From Pseudomonas rhizoryzae (GTDB lineage Bacteria > Pseudomonadota > Gammaproteobacteria > Pseudomonadales > Pseudomonadaceae): a DNA stretch of 64,000 bases. Below, in pieces: positions 28,170 to 36,227 of this stretch; position 1 is the stretch's first letter; each line of letters opens with the position of its first letter. The position numbers were made by a program, and so were the translations under genes. A model generated the notes under the pieces. The model had not been told where the DNA came from, made no database searches, and saw only the letters and a program-made list of their open reading frames with translations. The DNA lies in the NCBI RefSeq assembly GCF_005250615.1, contig NZ_SULM01000009.1, positions 124,001-188,000 on the forward strand, given 5' to 3'.

Positions 28170-28787
28170 ATGGAATCCTTGACTCAATCACTGCTTGGCT
28201 TCATCGAAACCCATCAGGCCTGGGCGCCGCTGATCGTCGGCCTGCTCGCCTTCGGCGAGTCCCTGGTGTTGCTCGGTGTCTTCATCCCGGCCACCGCGCT
28301 GATGCTGGTGGTCGGCGGCCTGGCCGGCTCGGGCGTGCTGGCTCCGATACCCCTAGTGCTGGCGGCCATCATCGGCGCTATCGTCGGCGACATCTGCTCC
28401 TACCTCATCGGGCGTTGGCTCGGCCCGGGCATCGTGCACCGGCCGCCGTTCCGCCGCTATCGCAAGCAGGTGGCCAGGACGCGGCTGTTCTTCCGCCGCT
28501 ACGGCTTCTTCGCGGTGTTCGGCGGACGCTTCCTGACCATGATCCGCAATACCGTGCCCCTGGTGGCCGGGATGATGGCCATGAATCAACTGCGCTTCCA
28601 GTCGGCCAACGTGCTCTCCGCCATCGTCTGGGCACCGCTGATGATGGCGCCGGGGTATCTGGCGGCCAAGGGCATCGACCGCTTCAGTTTCGCCGGCAAC
28701 GAGCCGCTGTGGATCGGGGCCGGCATGGTCGCCCTGCTGGGGGCGGGCGGCGTACTCTTCTTCAAGCAGCGGCTGAGACGCGTCTAG
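28170..28787 (+). CDS. DedA-family membrane protein
   Basis: This 205-residue inner-membrane protein of the DedA (SNARE-associated, VTT domain) family has several hydrophobic segments and the family motifs GVFIPATALMLVVGGLAG, GAIVGDICSYLIGRWLG (acidic residue in the membrane), the conserved GGRFLTMIRNTVPLVAGMM and a C-terminal lysine/arginine tail. Members are proposed to move phospholipid or undecaprenyl-phosphate carriers between leaflets. The ATG at 28170 has GGAG 9 bases upstream. The stop shares CTAG with the convergent Mo-hydroxylase gene. Confidence 0.9.
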   Translation: MESLTQSLLGFIETHQAWAPLIVGLLAFGESLVLLGVFIPATALMLVVGGLAGSGVLAPIPLVLAAIIGAIVGDICSYLIGRWLGPGIVHRPPFRRYRKQVARTRLFFRRYGFFAVFGGRFLTMIRNTVPLVAGMMAMNQLRFQSANVLSAIVWAPLMMAPGYLAAKGIDRFSFAGNEPLWIGAGMVALLGAGGVLFFKQRLRRV

Positions 28788-31027
28788 ACTGCGGCCAGCG
28801 CCGCGAGCAGCCGCGCCCGCGTCAGGGGCACCTCGCGCAGGCGCACGCCGGTCGCCGCGGCCACTGCGTTGGCGATGGCCGCCGGGATAGCTGCCGTGGT
28901 GGCCTCGCCGGCGCCCACCGCGGGTTCTTCAGGGCGGTCGAGCAATTCCAGCTCCAGCTCGGGCAACTCGCTGAAGGTCAGCGGTGGATAGGCGCCCCAC
29001 TCCAGGCTGGTCACGCCTTGATGATCGAATTGCACCGCCTGTTTGAGGGTACGGGCAATGCCCTGTACCACGCAGCCTTCCAATTGATTGCGCAGGCCAT
29101 CGGGATTCACGATGAGGCCGCAATCATGGGCCACCACCACCCGGGTGACCCGGATACCCGTCGCTCGACTCACCGCCACCTCGACCACGGCAGCCACATA
29201 GGCGTTCTCGTTTTCGTAGCGCAGAAAGGCCAGGCCCTGGCCGGTCACCGCCGTGCCATCCCAGGCGCCGCTGCGTCTGACCGGGGACTGCCAATTCGCC
29301 TTGCTCGTGGCTGCCTGCAACACCTCGCGCGCCCTGGCGTCCTGCAGATAGCGCAGGCGGAACTCCAGCGGATCGACACCGGCCGCCAGCGCCAGCTCAT
29401 CCATGAAGGATTCGTTGGCGAAGGTATTGCCTACCGCGCCCAGGGCCCGCAGCGCCGAGGGTCGCAGCGGCGAATCGCCGGCCTCCAGCCAGTGGGTCGC
29501 TACCTGGATATTGATTAGGTCGTAGTTCAACGGCGCATTGCGATTACCCCCACCACGACCGCCCTTGAGCGGCAGGCTGTAGGCCAACTGTCCGGCCAGC
29601 AGCGCCGCCGCGCCGGTCTGGCCATTGGGGCGGGTCAAATGGGTCGGCGTCCAGTTGGCGAAGCGCCAGGCGAGCAGATCACCCGCGGCGCTTAGGCCAC
29701 CCGCCAGACGCATCAGCATCGCCGGACCCTTGGGATTCCAGCCATGCTCGTCGGCCCGGCTCCATTGCACCCGCACCGGTCGGCCGCAGAGCTTGGACAG
29801 CAGCGCCGCATCGGCCGCCGCATCGTCGGCGCCGTTATGGCCGTAGCAGCCGGAGGCCTGCTGATAGATGACGTGGATGCTGTCTTCCGGCAGTTTCAGC
29901 AATTCCGCCAAGGCTGCGCGTAGCTGATAGACGCCCTGGGTGCCACTCCAGACGGTGGCGCCATCCGCGCGCACCTCGGCCACCGCGCAGGAGGGGCCGA
30001 TGGAGTCGTGATTCTGATAGGGCCAGCGATACTCGGCCTCCAGCCGCTGCGCCGCCTGTTGCAATTCCAGCTCGACGTCGCCGGCCTCCTGCTGGATGTC
30101 GGCCGGCCCCGCCTTGGCCTCCAAGAGTCCATAGAGCTCGCCGGGCAACGGCAGGTCCGGCACCAGGTTCCACTCGACCTTCAACGCCGCCGCGCCTTGC
30201 CGCGCGAGCCACGGCTGCGCCGCCAGCACCGCGACGAAGGCGCCCTCGTACACCAGCTGCGCGCCCGCGGGCAGCGCGCTGGCATCGATGCCACGAATGC
30301 TCACCCCGGCCAGCCGCGCCGAGCCGGTACAGGGCGGTCGCACCACGCAGCCGTGTAGCATCCCGGGCAGGCGCAGGTCATGGACGTAGTCGAAACTACC
30401 GAACAGCTTGGCCGGGATGTCTTCCCGCGGCACCGAGGTGCCGACCAGGCGATAGTCCTTCACGGCTCTCGTCCGCACGGCCTGATTGACCAGCCGCCCC
30501 AGCGGTCGCCCGCCGACCAGTTCGCCATAGCTGACGAAACGCCCTGTCGGATCGCCGCGATACACCACGCGGCCATCGACCGTGTCCACCACCGCCAGAT
30601 CCAGCCCCAGGCGTCGCGCCCCTTCCAGGAACAGGAACTGCCGGGCACTGGCGGCGGCCTTGCGTAATTGCGCGCCGCCCACCTGCAGGCTCTTGCTGCC
30701 GGCGGTGATGCCCTGGTCGGGAGTCAGCCGGGTATCCCCCTGGATCAACCGGGTGGCGGCAAAGGCCACGCACAGTTCCTCAGCCACGATCTGGCGCAGC
30801 GCGGTGCTGACTCCGGTACCCAGTTCCACCTTGCCGCTGTAGACGGTGACCTGCCCCTGGGCATCCACCGCCAGCCAGGCATCCAGCTGGCGCTCGTCGA
30901 GTGTCTTGGCCATGGCGGCCGGATCACTGGGCGTCGGCAGCACCTGAGCCCTGACCGGTCGCTGCAGGCTGAAACCCAGCAGCAACACCGCGCTGCCGCC
31001 GAGAAAGGTGCGTCGCGACAGCGTCAT
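28784..31027 (-). CDS. Molybdenum hydroxylase, large (MoCo) subunit
   Basis: This 747-residue subunit of the xanthine-dehydrogenase / isoquinoline 1-oxidoreductase family has a twin-arginine leader (SRRTFLGGSAVLLLGF), so it should be exported folded to the periplasm. It carries the PYQNHDSIGPSCAVAEV and GCYGHNGADDAAADAALLS cofactor-contacting segments and the catalytic Glu in VGAGEATTAAIPAAIANAV near the C-terminus. It overlaps the [2Fe-2S] gene by four bases. The substrate is unknown; membrane-associated aldehyde or heterocycle oxidation are the usual roles for this gene set. Confidence 0.9.
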   Translation of the reverse strand: MTLSRRTFLGGSAVLLLGFSLQRPVRAQVLPTPSDPAAMAKTLDERQLDAWLAVDAQGQVTVYSGKVELGTGVSTALRQIVAEELCVAFAATRLIQGDTRLTPDQGITAGSKSLQVGGAQLRKAAASARQFLFLEGARRLGLDLAVVDTVDGRVVYRGDPTGRFVSYGELVGGRPLGRLVNQAVRTRAVKDYRLVGTSVPREDIPAKLFGSFDYVHDLRLPGMLHGCVVRPPCTGSARLAGVSIRGIDASALPAGAQLVYEGAFVAVLAAQPWLARQGAAALKVEWNLVPDLPLPGELYGLLEAKAGPADIQQEAGDVELELQQAAQRLEAEYRWPYQNHDSIGPSCAVAEVRADGATVWSGTQGVYQLRAALAELLKLPEDSIHVIYQQASGCYGHNGADDAAADAALLSKLCGRPVRVQWSRADEHGWNPKGPAMLMRLAGGLSAAGDLLAWRFANWTPTHLTRPNGQTGAAALLAGQLAYSLPLKGGRGGGNRNAPLNYDLINIQVATHWLEAGDSPLRPSALRALGAVGNTFANESFMDELALAAGVDPLEFRLRYLQDARAREVLQAATSKANWQSPVRRSGAWDGTAVTGQGLAFLRYENENAYVAAVVEVAVSRATGIRVTRVVVAHDCGLIVNPDGLRNQLEGCVVQGIARTLKQAVQFDHQGVTSLEWGAYPPLTFSELPELELELLDRPEEPAVGAGEATTAAIPAAIANAVAAATGVRLREVPLTRARLLAALAAV

Positions 31028-31509
31028 GCCGGAGCCTTCCCGCCGTCGCGCAGCAACACAGCTGCCCGCTTCACCGCTCGCAGGATGCGATAGTGGGTGC
31101 CGCACCCACAGAAATTGGCCGCCAATGCCTGACGGATCTGCGCATCGCTCGGCTCGGGCACGCGCTCGAGCAGCGCCCGGGCGGTCATCACCATGCCGGG
31201 GATGCAATAGCCGCATTGCGCCGCCTGCTCTTCGATAAAGGCCTGCTGCAAGGCATGGGGGGCGTCGGGCGTACCCAAGCCTTCCAGGGTCAGCAGCTCT
31301 CGACCGACGAAGGACGCCGCCGGCAGTAGGCAAGCGCGCACCGGCTTGCCATCCGCCAACACCGTGCAAGCCCCGCATTCACCCAGACCACAGCCGAACT
31401 TCGGCCCCTTGAGCCCCAGCTCGTCACGCAGGACATCCAGCAAGGGCATGCGCGGATCGACATCGAGTGGGCGCGTCTCGCCGTTGACCCTGAGTTCGAT
31501 GGCCGCCAC
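31024..31509 (-). CDS. Molybdenum hydroxylase, [2Fe-2S] subunit
   Basis: This 161-residue subunit holds two [2Fe-2S] clusters. The plant-ferredoxin type is in KFGCGLGECGACTVLADG with a fourth cysteine at VRACLLP. The second cluster is in QCGYCIPGMVM and FCGCGTHYRILRAV. It passes electrons from the Mo subunit to the cytochrome. The MAAIELRVNGETRPLDVD start is family-like. It begins two bases after the cytochrome gene's stop and overlaps the large-subunit start. Confidence 0.93.
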   Translation of the reverse strand: MAAIELRVNGETRPLDVDPRMPLLDVLRDELGLKGPKFGCGLGECGACTVLADGKPVRACLLPAASFVGRELLTLEGLGTPDAPHALQQAFIEEQAAQCGYCIPGMVMTARALLERVPEPSDAQIRQALAANFCGCGTHYRILRAVKRAAVLLRDGGKAPA

Positions 31510-31511
31510 CG

Positions 31512-32738
31512 CTATTTCTCCCGTTCCCGTGCCGCCGCCACGTCCTCGGGACGGATGTCGGCGGCATGGCCGCCGAAGCGGCGGCCGATGTAGTTGGCCA
31601 GATCGGCAATCTGGCTGTCGCTGAGCAGATCGCGGTAGGCCGGCATGAAGGCATGCTCGGTGCGTCCCTGGCGTTCGAGTCCGTCGAGCAGCACCCGGAC
31701 CAGGTTGGTCCCCTTAGGATCACGCACCGCCGAATAATTACTGAAGGAATGCGGATAGGGCCCAGCCGGCCCGCGATCATCCGGCGCATGGCAGCTGGCG
31801 CAAGCCGACTGCAATAACGCGGCGCTCTCCGCTTCGGCGGCACTGAGCGTCCCGGCTTCGCCCGGCGGCTGGACCTCCGCCCGCGCCGGCACCGCGCCAG
31901 GCTGAGCCGGCAAGGTGCGCAGGTAGGCAATCAGGGCACCGAGGTCGGCGTCGTTCAGATAGCGGGTACCACCGCTCACCACCTCGGCCATGGGGCCCGC
32001 CGCTACCGCCTCGCCACGTTGATGGCCTTCGCGCAGGTAGCTGGCCAACTTGGCATCGCTCCAACCGCCAAGGCCGCGCGGGTCGGCCGTGAGATTCCAG
32101 GCGGTCCAGCCCTGCTGGGTCGCTCCGGCGTAGGCGCGACCGCTGTCGAGCCCCTGGCTCCAGGTGCGCGGCGTGTGACACTCCTGACAGTGTCCGACCG
32201 CCTCGGCCAGGTAGGCGCCCTGCGCCACCTGGGCATCCGCCAAGGTGGGAAGCGGACCCGGCGTGAAATTCAGCCACTTCCAGCCGCGGATCAGCGCCCG
32301 TTGGTCGAAGGGAAAGCGTAGCGCGTTGGCGGGCGGCGCATAGGGCACCGGCCGCTGGACCCGCAGGAAGGCGAAGATGGCGGCCACGTCTTCATCGCTC
32401 AAACGGGTAAAGGCCGTATAGGGAAACGCCGGATAGAGCTGCTCGCCATCACGACCGAGGCCTTCGTGCAATGCCCGGCGAAACTGGTCCTCGGTCCAAT
32501 CACCCAGGCCGAGTTGGCGATCCGGGGTGATGTTGCTCGAATAGAGCCGACCGAACGGGGTATCGAAGGCGACGCCACCGGCGAAGGGCGCACCGTCGGG
32601 TCGGGTATGGCAGCCTTGGCAGTTACCCAGGCGAGTGAGGTATTCACCGCGAGCCAGCTCGGCCTCGTCTGCGCGGGCCAGCACGGCGGAACCCAGAAGC
32701 AGGATCCCCGCCAGACACGGCAGGGCAAAGGATCTCAT
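31512..32738 (-). CDS. Triheme c-type cytochrome (molybdenum hydroxylase partner)
   Basis: This 408-residue periplasmic protein has an N-terminal signal peptide (about 1-23, ALARA-like) and three CxxCH heme sites: NCQGCH (about residue 40), HCQECH (about 183) and ACASCH (about 311). The layout matches the cytochrome subunits that accept electrons from membrane-linked alcohol or aldehyde dehydrogenases. It is the first gene of the three-gene operon and probably hands electrons to the respiratory chain. Confidence 0.9.
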   Translation of the reverse strand: MRSFALPCLAGILLLGSAVLARADEAELARGEYLTRLGNCQGCHTRPDGAPFAGGVAFDTPFGRLYSSNITPDRQLGLGDWTEDQFRRALHEGLGRDGEQLYPAFPYTAFTRLSDEDVAAIFAFLRVQRPVPYAPPANALRFPFDQRALIRGWKWLNFTPGPLPTLADAQVAQGAYLAEAVGHCQECHTPRTWSQGLDSGRAYAGATQQGWTAWNLTADPRGLGGWSDAKLASYLREGHQRGEAVAAGPMAEVVSGGTRYLNDADLGALIAYLRTLPAQPGAVPARAEVQPPGEAGTLSAAEAESAALLQSACASCHAPDDRGPAGPYPHSFSNYSAVRDPKGTNLVRVLLDGLERQGRTEHAFMPAYRDLLSDSQIADLANYIGRRFGGHAADIRPEDVAAAREREK

Positions 32739-33054
32739 CGACTCTCCTCATGAGGTCGAACCGGACTGGCCGGTTCTGCCTTGGCTTTGCCGTCATCCTA
32801 ATCGCAGCAGCAGCCAGCCGTGGCGCGCGACCCTGGAGCTGGGACACAGGCGACAGTTTTGGCGATGCCCCCCTCACTGGGCTTTACATCTCCGCCGACA
32901 GCCGACTCGCTTCGACCTCCCACAGCAGAGGCCCCCTCACCCAGAGCGCCGGCAGCCACGCAGGCTCCCCGATGCTTTGATTACCGCCCCCGCCCCACTC
33001 AGAAAACGCAGGATAGATCCCTAACAATGAACCACTCTATAGGGGTGGTATTAT
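32739..33054. other. Intergenic region between the cytochrome and HNH genes, no gene seen
   Basis: About 316 bases without a supported gene. An ATG-led frame at 32750-32980 with a hydrophobic start has no ribosome-binding site and is not accepted. An imperfect inverted repeat near 33034-33052 may act as a weak terminator for the HNH gene. The promoter of the cytochrome operon must lie in this gap, but I cannot place it. Confidence 0.5.
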
Positions 33055-33375
33055 TCAGCGTTTGGGCACGAAGCCGTCGGGCTTGGCCGCCAGCCAGTCG
33101 ACGAATTGGCGGATGCGCGCATCGCTGAGCAGCAGTTCGCGGCTGTTGTATTCCAGCGCCAGGGTCTTTTCGTCGAAGGTCTGATGGATGTGGTTGTGGC
33201 AGGGCCGGCAGACCCAAAGGGTGGCGGTGATGCGGCTGACGCGGTCGAATTTCTTGCGTACGTAGGCCTTGTCGTGCAGCGAACGGGGGATCAGGTGATG
33301 ACGGGTGAGCGGCGCCGCCCGGCCGCACAGCTCGCAACGAGCCGGCTGGGGCGGCAGACGTATCGCCTGGGGCAT
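33055..33375 (-). CDS. Small HNH-endonuclease-fold protein
   Basis: This 106-residue protein is a compact HNH domain. Zinc cysteines occur as CELCGR near residue 14 and CRPCHNHIHQTF near residue 57, and the HNH core is LTRHHLIPRS plus CHNHIHQ. This places the catalytic histidine and the zinc-knuckle in the expected order. Small proteins of this type occur alone in many pseudomonads, and no restriction or toxin partner is present here. Whether it cuts DNA is unknown. Confidence 0.8.
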   Translation of the reverse strand: MPQAIRLPPQPARCELCGRAAPLTRHHLIPRSLHDKAYVRKKFDRVSRITATLWVCRPCHNHIHQTFDEKTLALEYNSRELLLSDARIRQFVDWLAAKPDGFVPKR

Positions 33376-33429
33376 GATGGGCTCCGCTCGGGCTGGATGC
33401 CTATTCGAGCGGTCCGGACGGAACGGGGT

Positions 33430-33963
33430 TCAATAGCCGCCGGCGAGGCTCGGCGTGACCAATACCCGCTTGGCCTGCAGGTAGCTCTTCTGCCAATAGG
33501 GCTTGGCCAGACTGTCCAGCCGCACCGTACCGCCGGTACGAGGTGCGTGGACGAAACGCCCCTCCCCTACGTAGATGCCGGCGTGACTCACCTCGCGCCC
33601 GCCCGCCGTGGCGAAGAAGATCAGGTCACCGGGCTGCAAGGCGTTGCGCGCCACGTTGGGCGAACCCAGGCTGATCAGCTCGCGGGTCGAACGCGGCAAG
33701 GTCACACCCGCCGCATCGCGATACACGTAGCCGATCAGGCCACTGCAATCGAAACCACCCGCGGGCGTGTTGCCACCATAACGATAGGGCGTGCCGACCA
33801 GGCCGATGGCGCGGAACAATACATCGTTGGCCGCCTGAGCTTGGCTCTCCAGCACCGGCCGGGAGACGACCGGTGCGGGAGCGGGTGCCTGGGGTGGGCT
33901 GCCGACGCAGGCGGCCAGCAACAAAAAGGCGCAATACAATCCTAGGCGAGCCGCATGCGGCAT
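33430..33963 (-). CDS. NlpC/P60 (C40) lipoprotein peptidase 1
   Basis: This 177-residue lipoprotein carries a signal peptide with lipobox LLAAC (about residue 19) followed by a proline/alanine linker and an NlpC/P60 catalytic domain. The Cys nucleophile is in GFDCSGLIGYVY (about residue 72), the His in EVSHAGIYVG and the third polar residue in RFVHAP. These enzymes cleave peptidoglycan stem peptides or related gamma-D-Glu bonds. A second member of the family lies just upstream; the two share the same layout and probably arose by duplication. Confidence 0.88.
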   Translation of the reverse strand: MPHAARLGLYCAFLLLAACVGSPPQAPAPAPVVSRPVLESQAQAANDVLFRAIGLVGTPYRYGGNTPAGGFDCSGLIGYVYRDAAGVTLPRSTRELISLGSPNVARNALQPGDLIFFATAGGREVSHAGIYVGEGRFVHAPRTGGTVRLDSLAKPYWQKSYLQAKRVLVTPSLAGGY

Positions 33964-34059
33964 GGGGAAGATCCTTAGTTATCCATCGATCGCCGCCGGC
34001 CTGCCACGCAGCACCGACGGGTCCTCGAAACGCACCGGCGATGATCGCCCAGGTACGTC

Positions 34060-34725
34060 TCAGCGCAATACGCGCTTGCCTTCCAGGAAACTCACCTTCC
34101 AGTACTGTTCGTCCAGGCTGTCCACCCGCACGCCCCCACTGCGACGACTGGAGGAATGGATGAACTTGCCGTCGCCCATGTAGATACCGGTGTGACTGAC
34201 CCGACCACGGCCGTTGCTATTGAACAGCAACAGATCGCCGGGTTCCAGATCGTTCTTGCTCACCACCGGTACTTCGAGGTTGATGATCTCACGGGTCGAG
34301 CGCGGCAGCGTCATACCGGCTCGCTCGCGGAACACGTAATTGACGAAGCCACTGCAATCGAAACCGGCCAGGGTACTGCCGCCCTTGCGATAGGGCGTGC
34401 CGACCAGTTGGGTGGCGCGATTGAGGATTTGGTCCGCCAGATTCGGCAGCGCTTGGCGCGGGCCGACTTCACTTTCCCAATCGAGCCGCTGCGGCGCCCG
34501 GGTGTGGGGGAAGACCGGGCGTTGCGCATTGCCGTCGTTTTCCACGGCGGCTGGCTCGAGACCATTCGCAGCCGAGCCATGCAAGGAGGCGGTCTGGAAG
34601 GTCCGGGAAGGGCCAATGTGATCTTGATTGACGACGGAGTCCGGGCTTTGCGGTGCACTCGCGCAAGCGGCGAGCAGACAGACCAGAGACAGGGGCACGA
34701 GGGGTGCGAGGCGATTCCTTGGCAT
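34060..34725 (-). CDS. NlpC/P60 (C40) lipoprotein peptidase 2
   Basis: This 221-residue lipoprotein has a signal peptide with lipobox LLAACASA (about residue 21), a 70-residue disordered linker and an NlpC/P60 domain. The catalytic Cys is in GFDCSGFVNYVFRE, the His in RVSHTGIYMGDG and a further His in KFIHSSSR. The ATG at 34725 is preferred; a GTG six bases earlier is equally open. With the neighbouring gene it forms a tandem pair about 95 bases apart, both on the minus strand. Confidence 0.87.
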   Translation of the reverse strand: MPRNRLAPLVPLSLVCLLAACASAPQSPDSVVNQDHIGPSRTFQTASLHGSAANGLEPAAVENDGNAQRPVFPHTRAPQRLDWESEVGPRQALPNLADQILNRATQLVGTPYRKGGSTLAGFDCSGFVNYVFRERAGMTLPRSTREIINLEVPVVSKNDLEPGDLLLFNSNGRGRVSHTGIYMGDGKFIHSSSRRSGGVRVDSLDEQYWKVSFLEGKRVLR

Positions 34726-34794
34726 GGGCACGACCGTGTCGTTTTTTCAAAGTTTCGACACCTTGCCGACCTGAGTCACAGATGGCAAGTTTTT

Positions 34795-35559
34795 TTATCG
34801 TTTCGTGTGACTCAAAAGCCGAGGAAGGACGTCTACGGCCCTTTTTTCGATCTGAACGGTCGCCGCGGCGCTGAGCGACGAGCGGTCGGGATTGATTTCG
34901 ATGAGATGACCGTACGTGGCCAGGGTCCGGGCGATGGGCTCCTGGATATAGGCAAAGGCCGCCGTGGTGCCTACCGCGATCACCAGGTCGAAGCCTCCGT
35001 CCAGGGCCTGCTGCAGACGCTGCAATTCCATCACCGGCAGCGCCTCTTCAAACAGCACCACGGGAGGACGCAGAATACCGCCACATTCCGGGCAGCACGG
35101 TGGCAGTGTTCCATGCAGATAGGCTTGAGAATTCGCCACTGCCTGGCTACAGACCATGCATGCCAGCGGTTCCAACTGCCCATGGATCTCGATCAGCCGC
35201 TCGGGCGGGTAGCCCGATTGACGATGAAAGCCATCGATGTTCTGGGTCAGCACCCAGGCGGCGGGCTGGCGCCGACCGAAGTCGGCAATGGCCTGATGCG
35301 CCGCGTTCGGCGCAGCCGCGACGCAGGCGCGCCCGATTTGCGCCAGATACCGCCAGCAGATGTCGGGACGCCGCCGCAGCATGCTGCCCGAGAGCGCCGC
35401 CTCGATGGGAATACCCTCGTCGGTGAGGCCGTTGTACAGCCCGCCCAGCCCACGATAGGTCGGCAGTCCAGAGTCGGCCGACAAGCCGGCCCCGGTGATG
35501 AACAGCACCCGCTCGGCCCGCTCCAGCAGCCGCCGGGCGCGCGCCAGGGCGTCGCTCAA
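34795..35559 (-). CDS. Sir2-family NAD-dependent deacylase (divergent)
   Basis: This 254-residue protein has the Sir2 signature ITGAGLSADSGLPTYRG (about residues 18-34), TQNIDGFHRQSG, EIHGQLEP with the catalytic His and the zinc cysteines CMVC and CCPEC. Departures from consensus include FEEALP for the usual FGE and TAAFAY for GTS. It may therefore act on acyl groups other than acetyl. A TTG at 35559 is the start: it overlaps the upstream stop (TTGA), and the longer frame to 35598 lies inside the upstream gene. Confidence 0.85.
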   Translation of the reverse strand: MSDALARARRLLERAERVLFITGAGLSADSGLPTYRGLGGLYNGLTDEGIPIEAALSGSMLRRRPDICWRYLAQIGRACVAAAPNAAHQAIADFGRRQPAAWVLTQNIDGFHRQSGYPPERLIEIHGQLEPLACMVCSQAVANSQAYLHGTLPPCCPECGGILRPPVVLFEEALPVMELQRLQQALDGGFDLVIAVGTTAAFAYIQEPIARTLATYGHLIEINPDRSSLSAAATVQIEKRAVDVLPRLLSHTKR

Positions 35560-36227
35560 TGGTTCACCGTCAGGGCCAGCATCACCGACAGCTGGCACAG
35601 CGGCCGTCCGCTCTGTTCCTGCCAGAGATTGAAGGCCTCCTGCATCTTCTGCCGGTCGCGCTTGGCGGTGGGCGCCTTGTCGAGGATGTTCTGCGCCTTG
35701 AGCGCCGCCACCACGTCATCGGTCGCCAGAAAGGTGTCCTTGCCGGCCATGCGCAGGAATCGCTGAGCCGACAGACCACCCAACTGATTGCCGCGCTTGG
35801 TCAGCAGCTCCCACAGCCCGACGATGTCCTGCTCGGGCCACTCCGCCAGCAGTTGGCCGAAGCTGCCGTGGCTGCGCTGAAAATCGAGCACCATCTGGGC
35901 ATTGAGCGGCACGCTGCGCAGCTTGCCCAGGTGCCGGATCAGCCGGGCGTCCTGCATCAGCCGCTCCAGTCGTTCGCCGCCCATGAGCACCACCTTCTCC
36001 GGGTCGAAGCCGAAGAAGACCTCTTCGAAGGCCGGCCACTTGGCATCCACCAGGCTGTGCTTGAGCCCGGCGCGGAAGATCCGCCGGGTCAGCAGCGACA
36101 GGTAGCGGTCATCGCCGACCGCTTTCAAGGTCGCGGCGTCCACCGGGCGTGGCAGGCGCGCCTCCAGCGCCGCGGGGGAGCCACAGCGATTCAGCGTGTA
36201 CTCGAGCAGCCAGGCGTAATCTCGCAT
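35556..36227 (-). CDS. Tag-like DNA-3-methyladenine glycosylase I family protein (divergent)
   Basis: This 223-residue protein resembles the central part of 3-methyladenine DNA glycosylase I: FRAGLKHSLVDAKWPAFEEV, FFGFDPEKVVLM, LERLMQDARLIRHLGKL and a following NAQMV. The N-terminal CGW motif and the C-terminal Cys/His zinc-snap of E. coli Tag are not visible. The end instead has a helix-hairpin-helix-like stretch LGGLSAQRFLRMAGKD. It is therefore a divergent relative. It is coupled to the Sir2-like gene and follows ttcA with a one-base overlap. Confidence 0.7.
   Translation of the reverse strand: MRDYAWLLEYTLNRCGSPAALEARLPRPVDAATLKAVGDDRYLSLLTRRIFRAGLKHSLVDAKWPAFEEVFFGFDPEKVVLMGGERLERLMQDARLIRHLGKLRSVPLNAQMVLDFQRSHGSFGQLLAEWPEQDIVGLWELLTKRGNQLGGLSAQRFLRMAGKDTFLATDDVVAALKAQNILDKAPTAKRDRQKMQEAFNLWQEQSGRPLCQLSVMLALTVNH

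Noticed and set aside
32750-32980. A 76-codon frame with a signal-peptide-like start in the intergenic region.
   Set aside because: There is no ribosome-binding site, no family similarity I can see and the C-terminal part is low-complexity; I treat the region as non-coding.
33055-33375. The HNH protein as part of a restriction or toxin-immunity system.
   Set aside because: No methyltransferase, specificity subunit, helicase or immunity-like gene is nearby; neighbours are cell-wall and respiratory genes.
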